Part shown: piece after piece, positions 1 through 7,651 of the stretch | How the letters are laid out: each line of letters starts with the position of its first letter | Position numbering within the stretch: position 1 is the stretch's first letter | NCBI GenBank assembly: GCA_964502215.1 | Contig: CAZCUN010000010.1 | Location: forward strand, 1-64,000 | Direction: 5' to 3' | Length of the DNA stretch: 64,000 bases | From: JAALLB01 sp964502215 | GTDB taxonomy: Bacteria; Pseudomonadota; Alphaproteobacteria; Rhizobiales; Rhizobiaceae | Position numbers and translations under genes: made by a program | The notes under the pieces: generated by a model | Told to the model about the DNA's origin: nothing | The model's input: the letters and a program-made list of their open reading frames with translations, nothing else | Database searches by the model: none

Positions 1-130
1 CTTCTCATACCCATATTGATAACCCATTTTTGAGTTATCTGGGACAGCCCCTTAACTATTTATTAATCTTTCGCAACTGGGGAAAAACCCCCAATGGATA
101 AATTATTGCAAAGCCATCCAGCTTCAAACA

Positions 131-1102
131 TCACCCAACAATAGGCCAAAGCCCCTGCTCTGGCCCAAGCGCTGATAGCATTGCTCTTGCATCCGCACTG
201 TCCCTATCCATCTGCTCAATCAGTGCTTCGACGCTATCAAACTTTTCTTCGCCCCTTATCCAACCGTGGAGATAGATTGTTAGCGGTTGATCATAGAGAT
301 CGCCTTGAAAATCAAAGATGAAAGTTTCTAGCAATGCTTCGCCATTATCAAACGTTGGGCGCCTGCCATAGCTTGCTACGCCATCGTGGATTGTGCCGTC
401 TTCTAGCTTTGCGCGTATTGCATAAATGCCGTGCTTTAAGGTGCTTTCCTCTGGCATCGTTAAATTTGCCGTTGGATAGTTTAACGTGCGACCGATTTGT
501 TTGCCTTTTTGCACAATGCCTCGATAACGAAACGCATAGCCTAGCAAGCCATTTGCTTCTGCAATTTCGCCATTTGACAAACACTCACGAATGCGGCTTG
601 AAGAAATTACCCCACCGCCTTCATCTTGAAAGGCTTGCACGATGGTTGTTGCAAAACCCAGACGTTCGCCATTAGCCGCTAAAAATTGCGGACTGCCCTC
701 ACGCCCTTTACCAAAGTGAAAATCATAACCTGTCACAACATGGCTCGCACCAAGTTGCTGCATTAAAGTTTTCTCGACAAAATCAATCGCATTGGTACTG
801 GCAAAGTCTTTGTCGAATTTATGTTCAATCACGCAATCAAAACCCAAGCGCTCAATTAACTCTGCCTTGCATGAGGCAGGTGTTAGGCGTGGCACCGGTT
901 TGTCGGGCACAAAGACGGTTCGCGGGTGCGGCTCGAATGTCAGCACTGTTGCAGAAACGCCTGCAAGCTCGGCTAATTTAACAGCCGTTTGAAGCACAGC
1001 CTGATGACCACGATGCACACCATCAAAATTGCCAATCGCAATGATGCCACCTTTTAGGCTTTCAGGAAAATCAGCAGGTGTATTGAAGCGAATAAAACTC
1101 AT
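131..1102 (-). CDS. ribF: Bifunctional riboflavin kinase / FAD synthetase
   Basis: Makes FMN from riboflavin and then FAD from FMN, using ATP, in the cytoplasm. The N-terminal nucleotidyltransferase (FAD synthetase) half shows GNFDGVHRGHQ at residues 24-34, the HxGH-like nucleotide-binding signature. The C-terminal riboflavin kinase half carries GRTLNYPTANL near residue 203, which holds the conserved PTAN. At 323 aa it has the normal length for a two-domain prokaryotic RibF. It lies 24 bp downstream of the HAD hydrolase gene on the same strand and is probably co-transcribed with it. A pairing of this HAD family with ribF near groESL is common in Rhizobiales. The 130 bp after the stop hold a small GGGG/CCCC hairpin without a T tract, so no clear terminator was seen. 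Confidence 0.96.
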   Translation of the reverse strand: MSFIRFNTPADFPESLKGGIIAIGNFDGVHRGHQAVLQTAVKLAELAGVSATVLTFEPHPRTVFVPDKPVPRLTPASCKAELIERLGFDCVIEHKFDKDFASTNAIDFVEKTLMQQLGASHVVTGYDFHFGKGREGSPQFLAANGERLGFATTIVQAFQDEGGGVISSSRIRECLSNGEIAEANGLLGYAFRYRGIVQKGKQIGRTLNYPTANLTMPEESTLKHGIYAIRAKLEDGTIHDGVASYGRRPTFDNGEALLETFIFDFQGDLYDQPLTIYLHGWIRGEEKFDSVEALIEQMDRDSADARAMLSALGPEQGLWPIVG

Positions 1103-1126
1103 AGAAAATAGATGCCGTAAACTATG

Positions 1127-1984
1127 CTACCAGACAAGTTCTTTTATCCAGTAAGTTGGATTTGCATTTTGCTCTTTCAAAAAACTTTGTAACTTAGCAT
1201 CATCTACGTCACCTGATGCATCATTATAATCGACCGCATGAATGCCGTTTGTGATGAAGAGGCAATCCACCTCATTGTTGTGTGCGCCAAGCACATCGGT
1301 TGGTAGGCCATCGCCAACACCAATGACGCGAGATTTATCTACCTTACGACCAAGAATTTTTTCGCCATGCGCAATCGCAACATCATAAATTGGCGCATAA
1401 GGTTTGCCAACAATCTGCGTTTCGCCACCAAGCTTTTTATATTCGCGCGCTAATGAACCTGCACACCATAAGAGCCTATCAACCACTTCCACAACAATAT
1501 CAGGATTGGCGCAAATGAAAGGGAGTTTCAAATCTACATATTTTTTGAAACGTTCAATGTAATCATCAGGGTGTTCGTTATAATCATCAAACAAGCCAGT
1601 ACAAACAATGCCTGCTGCATTTTCTGGTTCTGCGAATTCAACATCCAGCCCATCATATAAAGTATAATCACGATCAGGCCCCATGTGATAAACAGAGCCA
1701 TCCAGCGCCTTTATTAGTTCGCGCGTTACATCCCCCGAAGTAACCAGCTCATCAAACACACCTTGCGGACAATTCATACTTTCAAGCTGACGAAGCACTG
1801 GCCCTTTTGGGCGCGGTGCATTGGTAATCATTACAACTGGAACGCCAGCCTCACGTGCCTTAGTAAGCGCATTGGCGGCATCCAACCAAATATTTTTACC
1901 ATTGTGCAAAACACCCCAAACATCACAAAGAATGAGATCATAGTTTTCGATAATGTTAGATAAGCCTTTTGCGTGCGGTATCAT
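1127..1984 (-). CDS. HAD-superfamily hydrolase, class IIA (TIGR01459-like)
   Basis: A 285-aa HAD phosphatase-like protein of the alphaproteobacterial family related to NagD. Motif I is LILCDVWGVLHNG at residues 17-29. The nucleophile Asp21 is present, but the usual second Asp of the DxD pair is Trp23, which I recall as typical of this family. Motif II is VMITNAPRP, and the late acidic motif is GVGDGLPTDVLGA. The substrate is unknown; the protein is cytoplasmic. It is the upstream partner of ribF, so a role in flavin or phosphosugar clean-up is possible but unproven. It is divergent from the EAL gene at 2046 across a 61-bp AT-rich gap that must hold both promoters. Confidence 0.88.
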   Translation of the reverse strand: MIPHAKGLSNIIENYDLILCDVWGVLHNGKNIWLDAANALTKAREAGVPVVMITNAPRPKGPVLRQLESMNCPQGVFDELVTSGDVTRELIKALDGSVYHMGPDRDYTLYDGLDVEFAEPENAAGIVCTGLFDDYNEHPDDYIERFKKYVDLKLPFICANPDIVVEVVDRLLWCAGSLAREYKKLGGETQIVGKPYAPIYDVAIAHGEKILGRKVDKSRVIGVGDGLPTDVLGAHNNEVDCLFITNGIHAVDYNDASGDVDDAKLQSFLKEQNANPTYWIKELVW

Positions 1985-2045
1985 CGTCAGATTTTTTCCA
2001 TTTCAATTAAAGTGGCTTATCTGACATATTTGAATTATATCCACA

Positions 2046-3275
2046 ATGGTTTGTTTACTTTTGCTAGATAACTTAGACATGGCAGAAGGCAATGCGTTGC
2101 ATTGCAAAAACGTTAGGGCGGACAAACTAGAGAAAGTTGCCCAAATGCGTTTAACAGATACTTACATTATTCCAACATATATAATTCCTTCAGCCTTAGG
2201 CTGTGTCACTGGTACACTGCTATTTTTATCATGGCGAGGTATGTATGCCGATTCTACCGAAGGCATGGTCTTTATGATCTGTGCTTCAGCATGCATGATT
2301 TTTCTTGCATTTATAATTTTTCATTATCAGGTCTTGTTGCGAAGAGTTTTGCAAATGGAAGCAAGTTACGCAAAAACAAGAAACAATCTCTTTAGCCAAT
2401 TTACAGCCATAAAACCGCCTGAAGATAATCCATCCCAAAATGTTTCTCAAACAGATATAATCGATATTGATCCTTTGGAAATTGTGGTTAAGAAAAACCC
2501 TGAAGATTCTAATCTTACAAATGTCGTTCAGTTACATTCTTCGCAAAACAAAACTGCCAGCGCCATTGATCCGCAAAATAAAATTATCATCAACTTGCAA
2601 GCGGTCATTAAAATGAATGAACGCTCCGTACAAGCTTATGAAGTCTTAGCGAGGATGGAAACAAAGAACGGCACGTATAAATCAGCGACTGAGATTTTTG
2701 AGAGCTTTAATAAGAAAGCTGAATTTCATTATCTCGATAAAACCATCCTTGAACAAACCGTAGAGGTGCTCGATTGTTTAGATAAAAGTTCTGACCTCAT
2801 TATGCACATCAATATATCCAGGCAAACGTTAGAGAGCAAAACTGCCTTTAATAAATTCTATGCAATTTTAAACGACCACGTCTTAACTTGTAATAATTTG
2901 ATATTGGAAATTTCCCAGCAACAATTTTCCAGTCTTTCTGCTGCATCAAGAAATCGATTGTTTTCTATTGCTGAATTAGGCTTCAAACTTTCGATTGATA
3001 ATTGTACCGACTACGTTTCGCTCATGACTCTGGTTGAAGAAAAATTAGTATCCGTTATTAAGACGCCCGTTACAAAACTCTTTGAAGTAAATAACAAAAC
3101 TCACGAACACCAGATTATAGCTTTCATGAAGAAATGTGAAATGGACGGCGTACCGTTTATCGTAACGCACGTTGATGAGGGCTACCAGCTACAAGAGCTG
3201 ATCAAGTATAATGTGCTTTATGCGCAAGGCTTCTTGTTCAGCGCACCGAAGCGCCCGACCTCAAAGGCAACCTGA
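2046..3275 (+). CDS. Membrane protein with degenerate EAL domain
   Basis: A 409-aa protein with two predicted membrane helices (about residues 42-62 and 72-95), a polar linker, and a C-terminal EAL-like domain from about residue 175. Classical EAL proteins hydrolyse cyclic di-GMP using metal-binding acidic residues. Here the signature reads YEVLARM. NIS and LEIS strands are recognisable, but the DDFG segment reads IDNCTDY and the later GVE segment reads HVDEGY. The metal site is therefore eroded, and a binding or protein-contact role is more likely than catalysis. The start is uncertain: Met34 at 2145, just before the first helix, is an alternative to 2046. It lies immediately upstream of the groESL promoter on the same strand, a neighbourhood also seen in other Rhizobiales. 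Confidence 0.8.
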   Translation: MVCLLLLDNLDMAEGNALHCKNVRADKLEKVAQMRLTDTYIIPTYIIPSALGCVTGTLLFLSWRGMYADSTEGMVFMICASACMIFLAFIIFHYQVLLRRVLQMEASYAKTRNNLFSQFTAIKPPEDNPSQNVSQTDIIDIDPLEIVVKKNPEDSNLTNVVQLHSSQNKTASAIDPQNKIIINLQAVIKMNERSVQAYEVLARMETKNGTYKSATEIFESFNKKAEFHYLDKTILEQTVEVLDCLDKSSDLIMHINISRQTLESKTAFNKFYAILNDHVLTCNNLILEISQQQFSSLSAASRNRLFSIAELGFKLSIDNCTDYVSLMTLVEEKLVSVIKTPVTKLFEVNNKTHEHQIIAFMKKCEMDGVPFIVTHVDEGYQLQELIKYNVLYAQGFLFSAPKRPTSKAT

Positions 3276-3326
3276 AAACCTTACCTTGCGCGAACTAGAT
3301 TATTTTATCTTACTCGCCAGCAATTG

Positions 3327-3355
3327 CTTGACTCTGGCCATAAGACTCCCTATCT
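3327..3355 (+). promoter_or_regulatory. groESL promoter, RpoH-like overlapping sigma-70-like
   Basis: CTTGAC at 3327-3332 and CCTATCT at 3349-3355, 16 bp apart, fit the alphaproteobacterial heat-shock sigma factor pattern (CTTG, then CYTATNT). The same bases also read as TTGACT and TATCTC with 17-bp spacing for the housekeeping sigma factor. The predicted transcription start falls at about 3361-3364, directly against the CIRCE operator. Confidence 0.7.
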
Positions 3356-3364
3356 CACTGTTCG

Positions 3365-3391
3365 TTAGCACTCTTTAAATATGAGTGCTAA
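3365..3391 (+). promoter_or_regulatory. CIRCE operator (HrcA binding site)
   Basis: A perfect TTAGCACTC / GAGTGCTAA inverted repeat separated by 9 bp, identical to the CIRCE consensus. HrcA binds this element and represses groESL at normal temperature. It lies at the predicted transcription start and 56 bp before the groES start codon, so it is also part of the mRNA leader. Confidence 0.97.
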
Positions 3392-3447
3392 TTTCTTTTG
3401 AACGTTAATTGCGCACATTCGCGCATTTTATAATGGGTAAATTAACA

Positions 3448-3744
3448 ATGGCAAAAATGAAATTTCGTCCTCTACATGATCGTGTGGTTGTACGTCGCGT
3501 AAATGCTGAAGAAAAAACAGCAGGCGGCATTATTCTTCCTGATTCAGCGCAAGAAAAGCCTTCTGAAGGTGAAGTTGTGGCTGTCGGTTCAGGTGCACGC
3601 AATGAAGCAGGCAAAGTTGTTGAACTTGATGTTAAAAAAGGCGACATCGTCCTTTTTGGCAAATGGTCAGGCACAGAAGTTCAAGTTGGCGGTGAAGACC
3701 TGCTGATTATGAAAGAATCTGACATCATGGGCATCATTGGGTAA
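3448..3744 (+). CDS. groS: Co-chaperonin GroES
   Basis: A 98-aa lid of the GroEL chaperonin. It caps the folding chamber as a heptamer. The sequence runs MAKMKFRPLHDRVVVRR to KESDIMGIIG and contains the mobile loop TAGGIILPDSAQEKP. The reading frame is open upstream to 3409, but the start at 3448 matches the family N-terminus and gives the standard length. First gene of the groESL operon, 56 bp before groL, under CIRCE and a heat-shock-type promoter. Confidence 0.98.
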   Translation: MAKMKFRPLHDRVVVRRVNAEEKTAGGIILPDSAQEKPSEGEVVAVGSGARNEAGKVVELDVKKGDIVLFGKWSGTEVQVGGEDLLIMKESDIMGIIG

Positions 3745-3800
3745 TCCAACAAAAACGCCTTTCACAAAATGTAATTCGTATAATTTAAGGAGCTAATAAC

Positions 3801-5453
3801 ATGGCTGCCAAAGAAGTAAAATTTGGAACTGACGCACGCGAGAAAATGCTTCGCGGTGTTGATATCCTTGCAAATGCTGTAAAAGTAACACTTGGCCCAA
3901 AGGGTCGTAACGTTGTCTTAGACAAAGCGTTTGGCGCACCACGCATCACAAAAGATGGCGTGTCTGTTGCAAAAGAAATCGAGCTTGAAGATAAGTTTGA
4001 AAACATGGGTGCTCAGATGGTTAAAGAAGTTGCTTCTAAAACCAATGATGTTGCTGGTGATGGAACAACGACTGCAACTGTGCTTGCACAAGCGATCGTA
4101 AAAGAAGGTGCTAAAGCAGTTGCTGCTGGCATGAACCCGATGGACCTTAAGCGCGGCGTTGATATGGCTGTTGCTGAAGTAATCGAAGACCTTGTTAAGA
4201 AGTCTAAGAAAATCAAAACTTCTGAAGAAGTTGCGCAAGTAGGCACAATCTCTGCAAACGGCGAAAGCCAAATCGGTATCGACATTGCAGAAGCAATGCA
4301 AAAAGTTGGCAACGAAGGCGTTATCACTGTTGAAGAAGCAAAAACTGCTGAAACAGAGCTTGAAGTTGTTGAAGGCATGCAGTTCGACCGTGGTTACCTT
4401 TCACCATACTTCGTAACGAACCCAGAAAAAATGGTTGCTGATCTTGAAGATCCTTACATTCTTCTTCATGAGAAAAAGCTTTCAAACCTACAAGCAATGT
4501 TGCCATTGCTAGAAGCTGCTGTTCAATCTTCACGTCCACTGCTTATCATTGCAGAAGATGTTGAAGGTGAAGCACTTGCAACTCTAGTTGTGAACAAACT
4601 ACGTGGTGGTTTGAAAATTGCTGCTGTTAAAGCACCTGGCTTTGGTGATCGTCGTAAGGCAATGTTGGAAGACATCGCGGTTCTTACAGGTGGTCAAGTG
4701 ATTTCAGAAGATATCGGCATCAAACTTGAAAACGTGACTTTGGACATGCTTGGCACTGCGAAAAAAGTGAACATCTCGAAAGAGAACACTGTAATCGTTG
4801 ATGGCGCTGGCAAGAAAAAAGATATCACTGGCCGCGTTGAGCAAATCAAACAGCAAATCGGTGAAACATCATCAGATTATGACCGTGAAAAACTACAAGA
4901 GCGTCTAGCAAAACTTGCTGGCGGTGTTGCGGTTATCCGTGTTGGTGGTGCTACTGAAATCGAAGTTAAAGAGAAAAAAGACCGCGTTGATGATGCATTA
5001 AATGCAACACGTGCAGCGGTTGAAGAAGGCATTGTCCCTGGTGGTGGTGTGGCACTTCTTCGTGCTTCAAATGCTGTTAAATCAGAAGGCGCAAACGCTG
5101 ACCAAGAAGCTGGCATCTCGATTGTTCGTCGTGCGCTTCAAGCGCCAATTCGTCAAATTGCTGAAAATGCAGGCGATGAAGGTTCTATCGTTGTTGGTAA
5201 AATCCTTGATGAGAAAAAAGGCTCTTTCGGCTACAATGCACAAACTGGAAAATATGGCGACATGATCGACATGGGCATCATCGACCCAGTGAAAGTGGTT
5301 CGCCACGCACTACAAGACGCTGCATCAGTTGCTTCACTGTTGATCACAACAGAAGCCATGGTAGCTGACGCCCCAGCCAAAGACTCAGGCGGCGGCGCAC
5401 CTGGCGGCATGCCAGACATGAGCGGCATGGGTGGAATGGGCGGCATGATGTAA
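3801..5453 (+). CDS. groL: Chaperonin GroEL (60 kDa)
   Basis: A 550-aa ATP-dependent chaperonin that forms double heptameric rings with GroES. The family features are present: VTLGPKGRNVVLDK near residue 30, the ATP-site GDGTTTATVLA near residue 86, and the C-terminal Gly-Gly-Met-rich tail GGMPDMSGMGGMGGMM. A strong ribosome binding site, AAGGAG, lies just before the ATG. It follows groS by 56 bp and ends in a clear terminator. Only this one groEL is present in the window; many Rhizobiales carry several copies. Confidence 0.99.
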   Translation: MAAKEVKFGTDAREKMLRGVDILANAVKVTLGPKGRNVVLDKAFGAPRITKDGVSVAKEIELEDKFENMGAQMVKEVASKTNDVAGDGTTTATVLAQAIVKEGAKAVAAGMNPMDLKRGVDMAVAEVIEDLVKKSKKIKTSEEVAQVGTISANGESQIGIDIAEAMQKVGNEGVITVEEAKTAETELEVVEGMQFDRGYLSPYFVTNPEKMVADLEDPYILLHEKKLSNLQAMLPLLEAAVQSSRPLLIIAEDVEGEALATLVVNKLRGGLKIAAVKAPGFGDRRKAMLEDIAVLTGGQVISEDIGIKLENVTLDMLGTAKKVNISKENTVIVDGAGKKKDITGRVEQIKQQIGETSSDYDREKLQERLAKLAGGVAVIRVGGATEIEVKEKKDRVDDALNATRAAVEEGIVPGGGVALLRASNAVKSEGANADQEAGISIVRRALQAPIRQIAENAGDEGSIVVGKILDEKKGSFGYNAQTGKYGDMIDMGIIDPVKVVRHALQDAASVASLLITTEAMVADAPAKDSGGGAPGGMPDMSGMGGMGGMM

Positions 5454-5503
5454 GCATTGGCTTCGCCAATTCTTACCTAAATCGTTCATACGTGCTTAGG
5501 TTT

Positions 5504-5531
5504 AAAGGTCACTCTTTGAGTGGCCTTTTTT
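5504..5531 (+). terminator. Rho-independent terminator of groESL
   Basis: An 11-bp stem, AAAGGTCACTC with GAGTGGCCTTT and one G-T pair, a TTT loop and a following T tract. It lies 51 bp after the groL stop. Confidence 0.9.
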
Positions 5532-5611
5532 GTGCTTCGTATAAATATATAAAGTATATTGATAATATAAATTACTTATGACACCATTTATTTATTTAAT
5601 CGGGGGATAAT

Positions 5612-6859
5612 ATGCAAAAATACATTAGCTTATTAAAATCAAAAAACAATAAACCACAACTAATACCTTCCTTCAAAAAACCCGAGAGAAGATTACTCTC
5701 CGTAGTCATGGCAGCAATCGATATAATACCTGAACTCAGGGGTGAACTTTTATCAATGGTAAATTATGGTTCTGGCAAAACCTGCAAATATCAATCTCAT
5801 ATGGAACCACAATATGATTCCCCTGACCCCATAGGCGTCAGACCCGATGGATTAATCGTATGCCAGCGGGGTTCAAAAGAGTGGGCTGCATTCATTGAGG
5901 CAAAGGCCGAGGATAAAGAAATTGGTTCAGAACAAATACAGTCTTATGCAAGCTTAGCAGCCAAGTTAAATATTGATACTGTAATTTCTATATCAAATAC
6001 ATTTGCATCTTCACCTGAAGAATTACCATACCACTTACCTAACTCAAAAAAGAAACAGAGAGAAGTATATCACTTAGCATGGCCTCAAATCAGAACTCTT
6101 ATTAGTAACATGCTTGAAGAAGGAACATTCAGTAGCGACTTGAGCACTAAGCTAGCAAAAGAAATTTTACATTTCATGTTAGACCCCCAAAATGGAGTCA
6201 GGACTTTTGATCAAATGTCTCAACATTGGCCTAAACTAGTTGAGGCGGTTAGTATTGATGTCAACATTAAAAACCAAGTTGGTTTTTTTGATATAGTCTC
6301 TGATTGGCAGCAAGAGCGAAGAGATTTACTCGATAAACTGACTAGTTATGTCAATTCATCGGTTAAGATACGGCATGCATCTGGTGTAAAATCCACTCAA
6401 GCAGAGAGAACAAAATACGACCGCGAGTTATTAGGTAATAAATTTGAATTAGAGTCTGAATTTCAATTTACAGATGACAATCAAAAATTACTGGCAAACG
6501 CAAATCTAAAAACAAAAGAAATCAAAATTGATTTCAGCTTTGATTGTCCTAAAGGCAAAAAAGCAAAAGCAGCGACTTCTTGGCTTTCTAAAAAACTAAA
6601 CCACTTAGAAGGAAAATCATACTTCATTAAAATTGATTGGCCTGGACATGGGAAAGATACACTTGTTAGATTTGATGACTTTATTAAATTCCCTGAGACA
6701 TATTCTGACAAGCAAAGTTCTGCACCAAAACGAATTCATTTGTTTACGCTCACTAATGACACTAGAAAATTCAAAAGTAAAAAAGGCTTTATAGAAGATC
6801 TAGAAAATAAGATGGATGGTATATTGGAAGATATGCAAGAGGCAGAGCTTTTATACTAA
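5612..6859 (+). CDS. Solitary PD-(D/E)XK nuclease-like protein, function unknown
   Basis: A 415-aa predicted cytoplasmic protein. Residues about 75-110 contain RPDGLIV, then WAAFIEAKAEDKEI: a PD...ExK arrangement like the metal-binding core of restriction-type nucleases. A QIQSY segment follows that could be the usual helix after the core. I recall similar N-terminal regions in actinobacterial proteins of unknown or stress-related function, but cannot name a characterised relative. The C-terminal half (about 230-415) is Lys-rich and unrecognised. It has its own AT-rich upstream region with GGGGGA before the ATG. No methyltransferase, helicase or toxin-antitoxin partner is adjacent, so a complete restriction system is not visible. 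Low GC and the neighbouring repeats suggest an acquired gene. Nuclease activity is inferred. Confidence 0.7.
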   Translation: MQKYISLLKSKNNKPQLIPSFKKPERRLLSVVMAAIDIIPELRGELLSMVNYGSGKTCKYQSHMEPQYDSPDPIGVRPDGLIVCQRGSKEWAAFIEAKAEDKEIGSEQIQSYASLAAKLNIDTVISISNTFASSPEELPYHLPNSKKKQREVYHLAWPQIRTLISNMLEEGTFSSDLSTKLAKEILHFMLDPQNGVRTFDQMSQHWPKLVEAVSIDVNIKNQVGFFDIVSDWQQERRDLLDKLTSYVNSSVKIRHASGVKSTQAERTKYDRELLGNKFELESEFQFTDDNQKLLANANLKTKEIKIDFSFDCPKGKKAKAATSWLSKKLNHLEGKSYFIKIDWPGHGKDTLVRFDDFIKFPETYSDKQSSAPKRIHLFTLTNDTRKFKSKKGFIEDLENKMDGILEDMQEAELLY

Positions 6860-6871
6860 CTAGCACCCCCA

Positions 6872-6910
6872 CTCGTCATCCCGGTTGCCATGCAAACCGG
6901 GATCCATTGA
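6872..6910 (-). repeat. Left inverted-repeat copy flanking the GIY-YIG gene
   Basis: A 39-nt element that folds into a hairpin: ATCCCGGTT at 6878-6886 pairs with AACCGGGAT at 6895-6903 around an 8-nt loop. Its reverse complement matches 7438-7476 at 37 of 39 positions. It starts 13 bp after the stop of the preceding gene. CGTCATCCCGG-type palindromes are common dispersed elements in alphaproteobacterial genomes. Confidence 0.88.
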
Positions 6911-6992
6911 CGCGCTCCATAATTACGGAAAGCTCTAAGAAAACTAATCTTGCAACACCATTCATATAATCAACTTCTCAAATCTTTAATGT

Positions 6993-7091
6993 GTATAATG
7001 GATCACAGCGGGTCAAGCCCGCCGCAGGCTGACCGCGTAGCGACCGGGATGACGAGGTGAGGTAAGCTTGACCCGCTGGGATCCATTATAC
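6993..7091. repeat. Large palindromic element inside the GIY-YIG cassette
   Basis: Two 26-nt arms, 6993-7018 and 7066-7091, are inverted copies with a single mismatch. They enclose 47 nt that contain ACCGGGATGACGAG, the same core as the flanking 39-nt repeats. The GC-rich centre contrasts with the AT-rich surroundings. It ends 24 bp before the end of the GIY-YIG gene. Confidence 0.85.
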
Positions 7092-7114
7092 CTCTAGTTA
7101 AATTAATCAGGCTC

Positions 7115-7405
7115 TTACTCTCTCAATAGTGGATACAACTCATCCCACTCAGGATTGCTCGTTTCAATGAGTTCCGTTTTCCAACGCCTACGCCAGCGTT
7201 TGAGGCGTTTCTCATGGATAATGGCATCGCTGATGTCTTCAAACTCCTGATACCAGACAAGTCGGTTTACGTTATACTTGGCCGTAAAACTTTTTGGATG
7301 CGCTTTTTCTTTATGCTCGAAAACGCGGTGCAACAGGTCTGCTGTAACGCCGACATATAAAGTCCCGCCTTTTCTTGATGCCATCATGTAAACGAAGCTG
7401 GTCAT
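7115..7405 (-). CDS. GIY-YIG nuclease family protein
   Basis: A 96-aa single-domain protein with the compact UvrC-type GIY-YIG fold. YMMASRKGGTLYVGVT near residues 5-20 holds the two Tyr-bearing strands. Arg near residue 25, HKEKAHPKSFTAKY and HEKRLKRW supply the rest of the expected catalytic region, including the Glu. Start: Met at 7405 matches the family N-terminus; an upstream in-frame start would run into the repeat at 7438. Small proteins of this family are often multicopy in alphaproteobacterial genomes, and their role is not established. The gene lies between inverted repeats at 6872-6910 and 7438-7476, which suggests a mobile or formerly mobile unit. Confidence 0.9.
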   Translation of the reverse strand: MTSFVYMMASRKGGTLYVGVTADLLHRVFEHKEKAHPKSFTAKYNVNRLVWYQEFEDISDAIIHEKRLKRWRRRWKTELIETSNPEWDELYPLLRE

Positions 7406-7437
7406 GACGTGTATTCTTTCCGTAATTGGGGATAGTG

Positions 7438-7476
7438 TCAATGGATCCCGGTTTTCATGGAAACCGGGATGACGAG
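7438..7476 (+). repeat. Right inverted-repeat copy flanking the GIY-YIG gene
   Basis: Inverted partner of 6872-6910 with 2 mismatches in 39. It has the same 9-bp ATCCCGGTT / AACCGGGAT stem (7445-7453 and 7462-7470) and an 8-nt loop. It starts 33 bp upstream of the GIY-YIG start codon. Confidence 0.88.
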
Positions 7477-7484
7477 AGTTGGGG

Positions 7485-7651
7485 TATCTCCTCCCCCCTT
7501 AAGGGGCAGAATGAAGTTTCTTGGAATTGGCTTTAGCCAAACTTTGAGAGCCTTCAAGAAGGGGGATCACATGCGTCAACTCAAGTATATTTCTCCCGCG
7601 GCTTTGCCTTGGCTAACTTCGTATCGCCAGCCTCACCTTAAGGGGGAGATA
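7485..7651. repeat. Intergenic element with terminal inverted repeats
   Basis: TATCTCCTCCCCCCTTAAGG at 7485-7504 is inverted as CCTTAAGGGGGAGATA at 7636-7651, with 4 extra bases in the left arm. About 130 bp lie between. An open frame that crosses it has no recognisable protein features and I do not call it a gene. It probably belongs to the family of short CTCCCC...GGGGAG palindromic elements; compare the hairpin at 12577-12601. Confidence 0.6.

Noticed and set aside
334..992. Open frames on the plus strand opposite ribF
   Set aside because: ribF is a clear gene on the other strand; the frames encode nothing recognisable.
3405..5446. Several long open frames on the minus strand opposite groESL
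   Set aside because: They mirror the codon pattern of groES and groEL, have low-complexity or unrecognisable proteins and no ribosome binding sites. They are shadows.
5612..7405. A complete restriction-modification or named defence system formed by the PD-(D/E)XK-like and GIY-YIG genes
   Set aside because: The genes are on opposite strands, separated by repeats, and there is no methyltransferase, ATPase or other partner; no known system has just this pair as far as I know.
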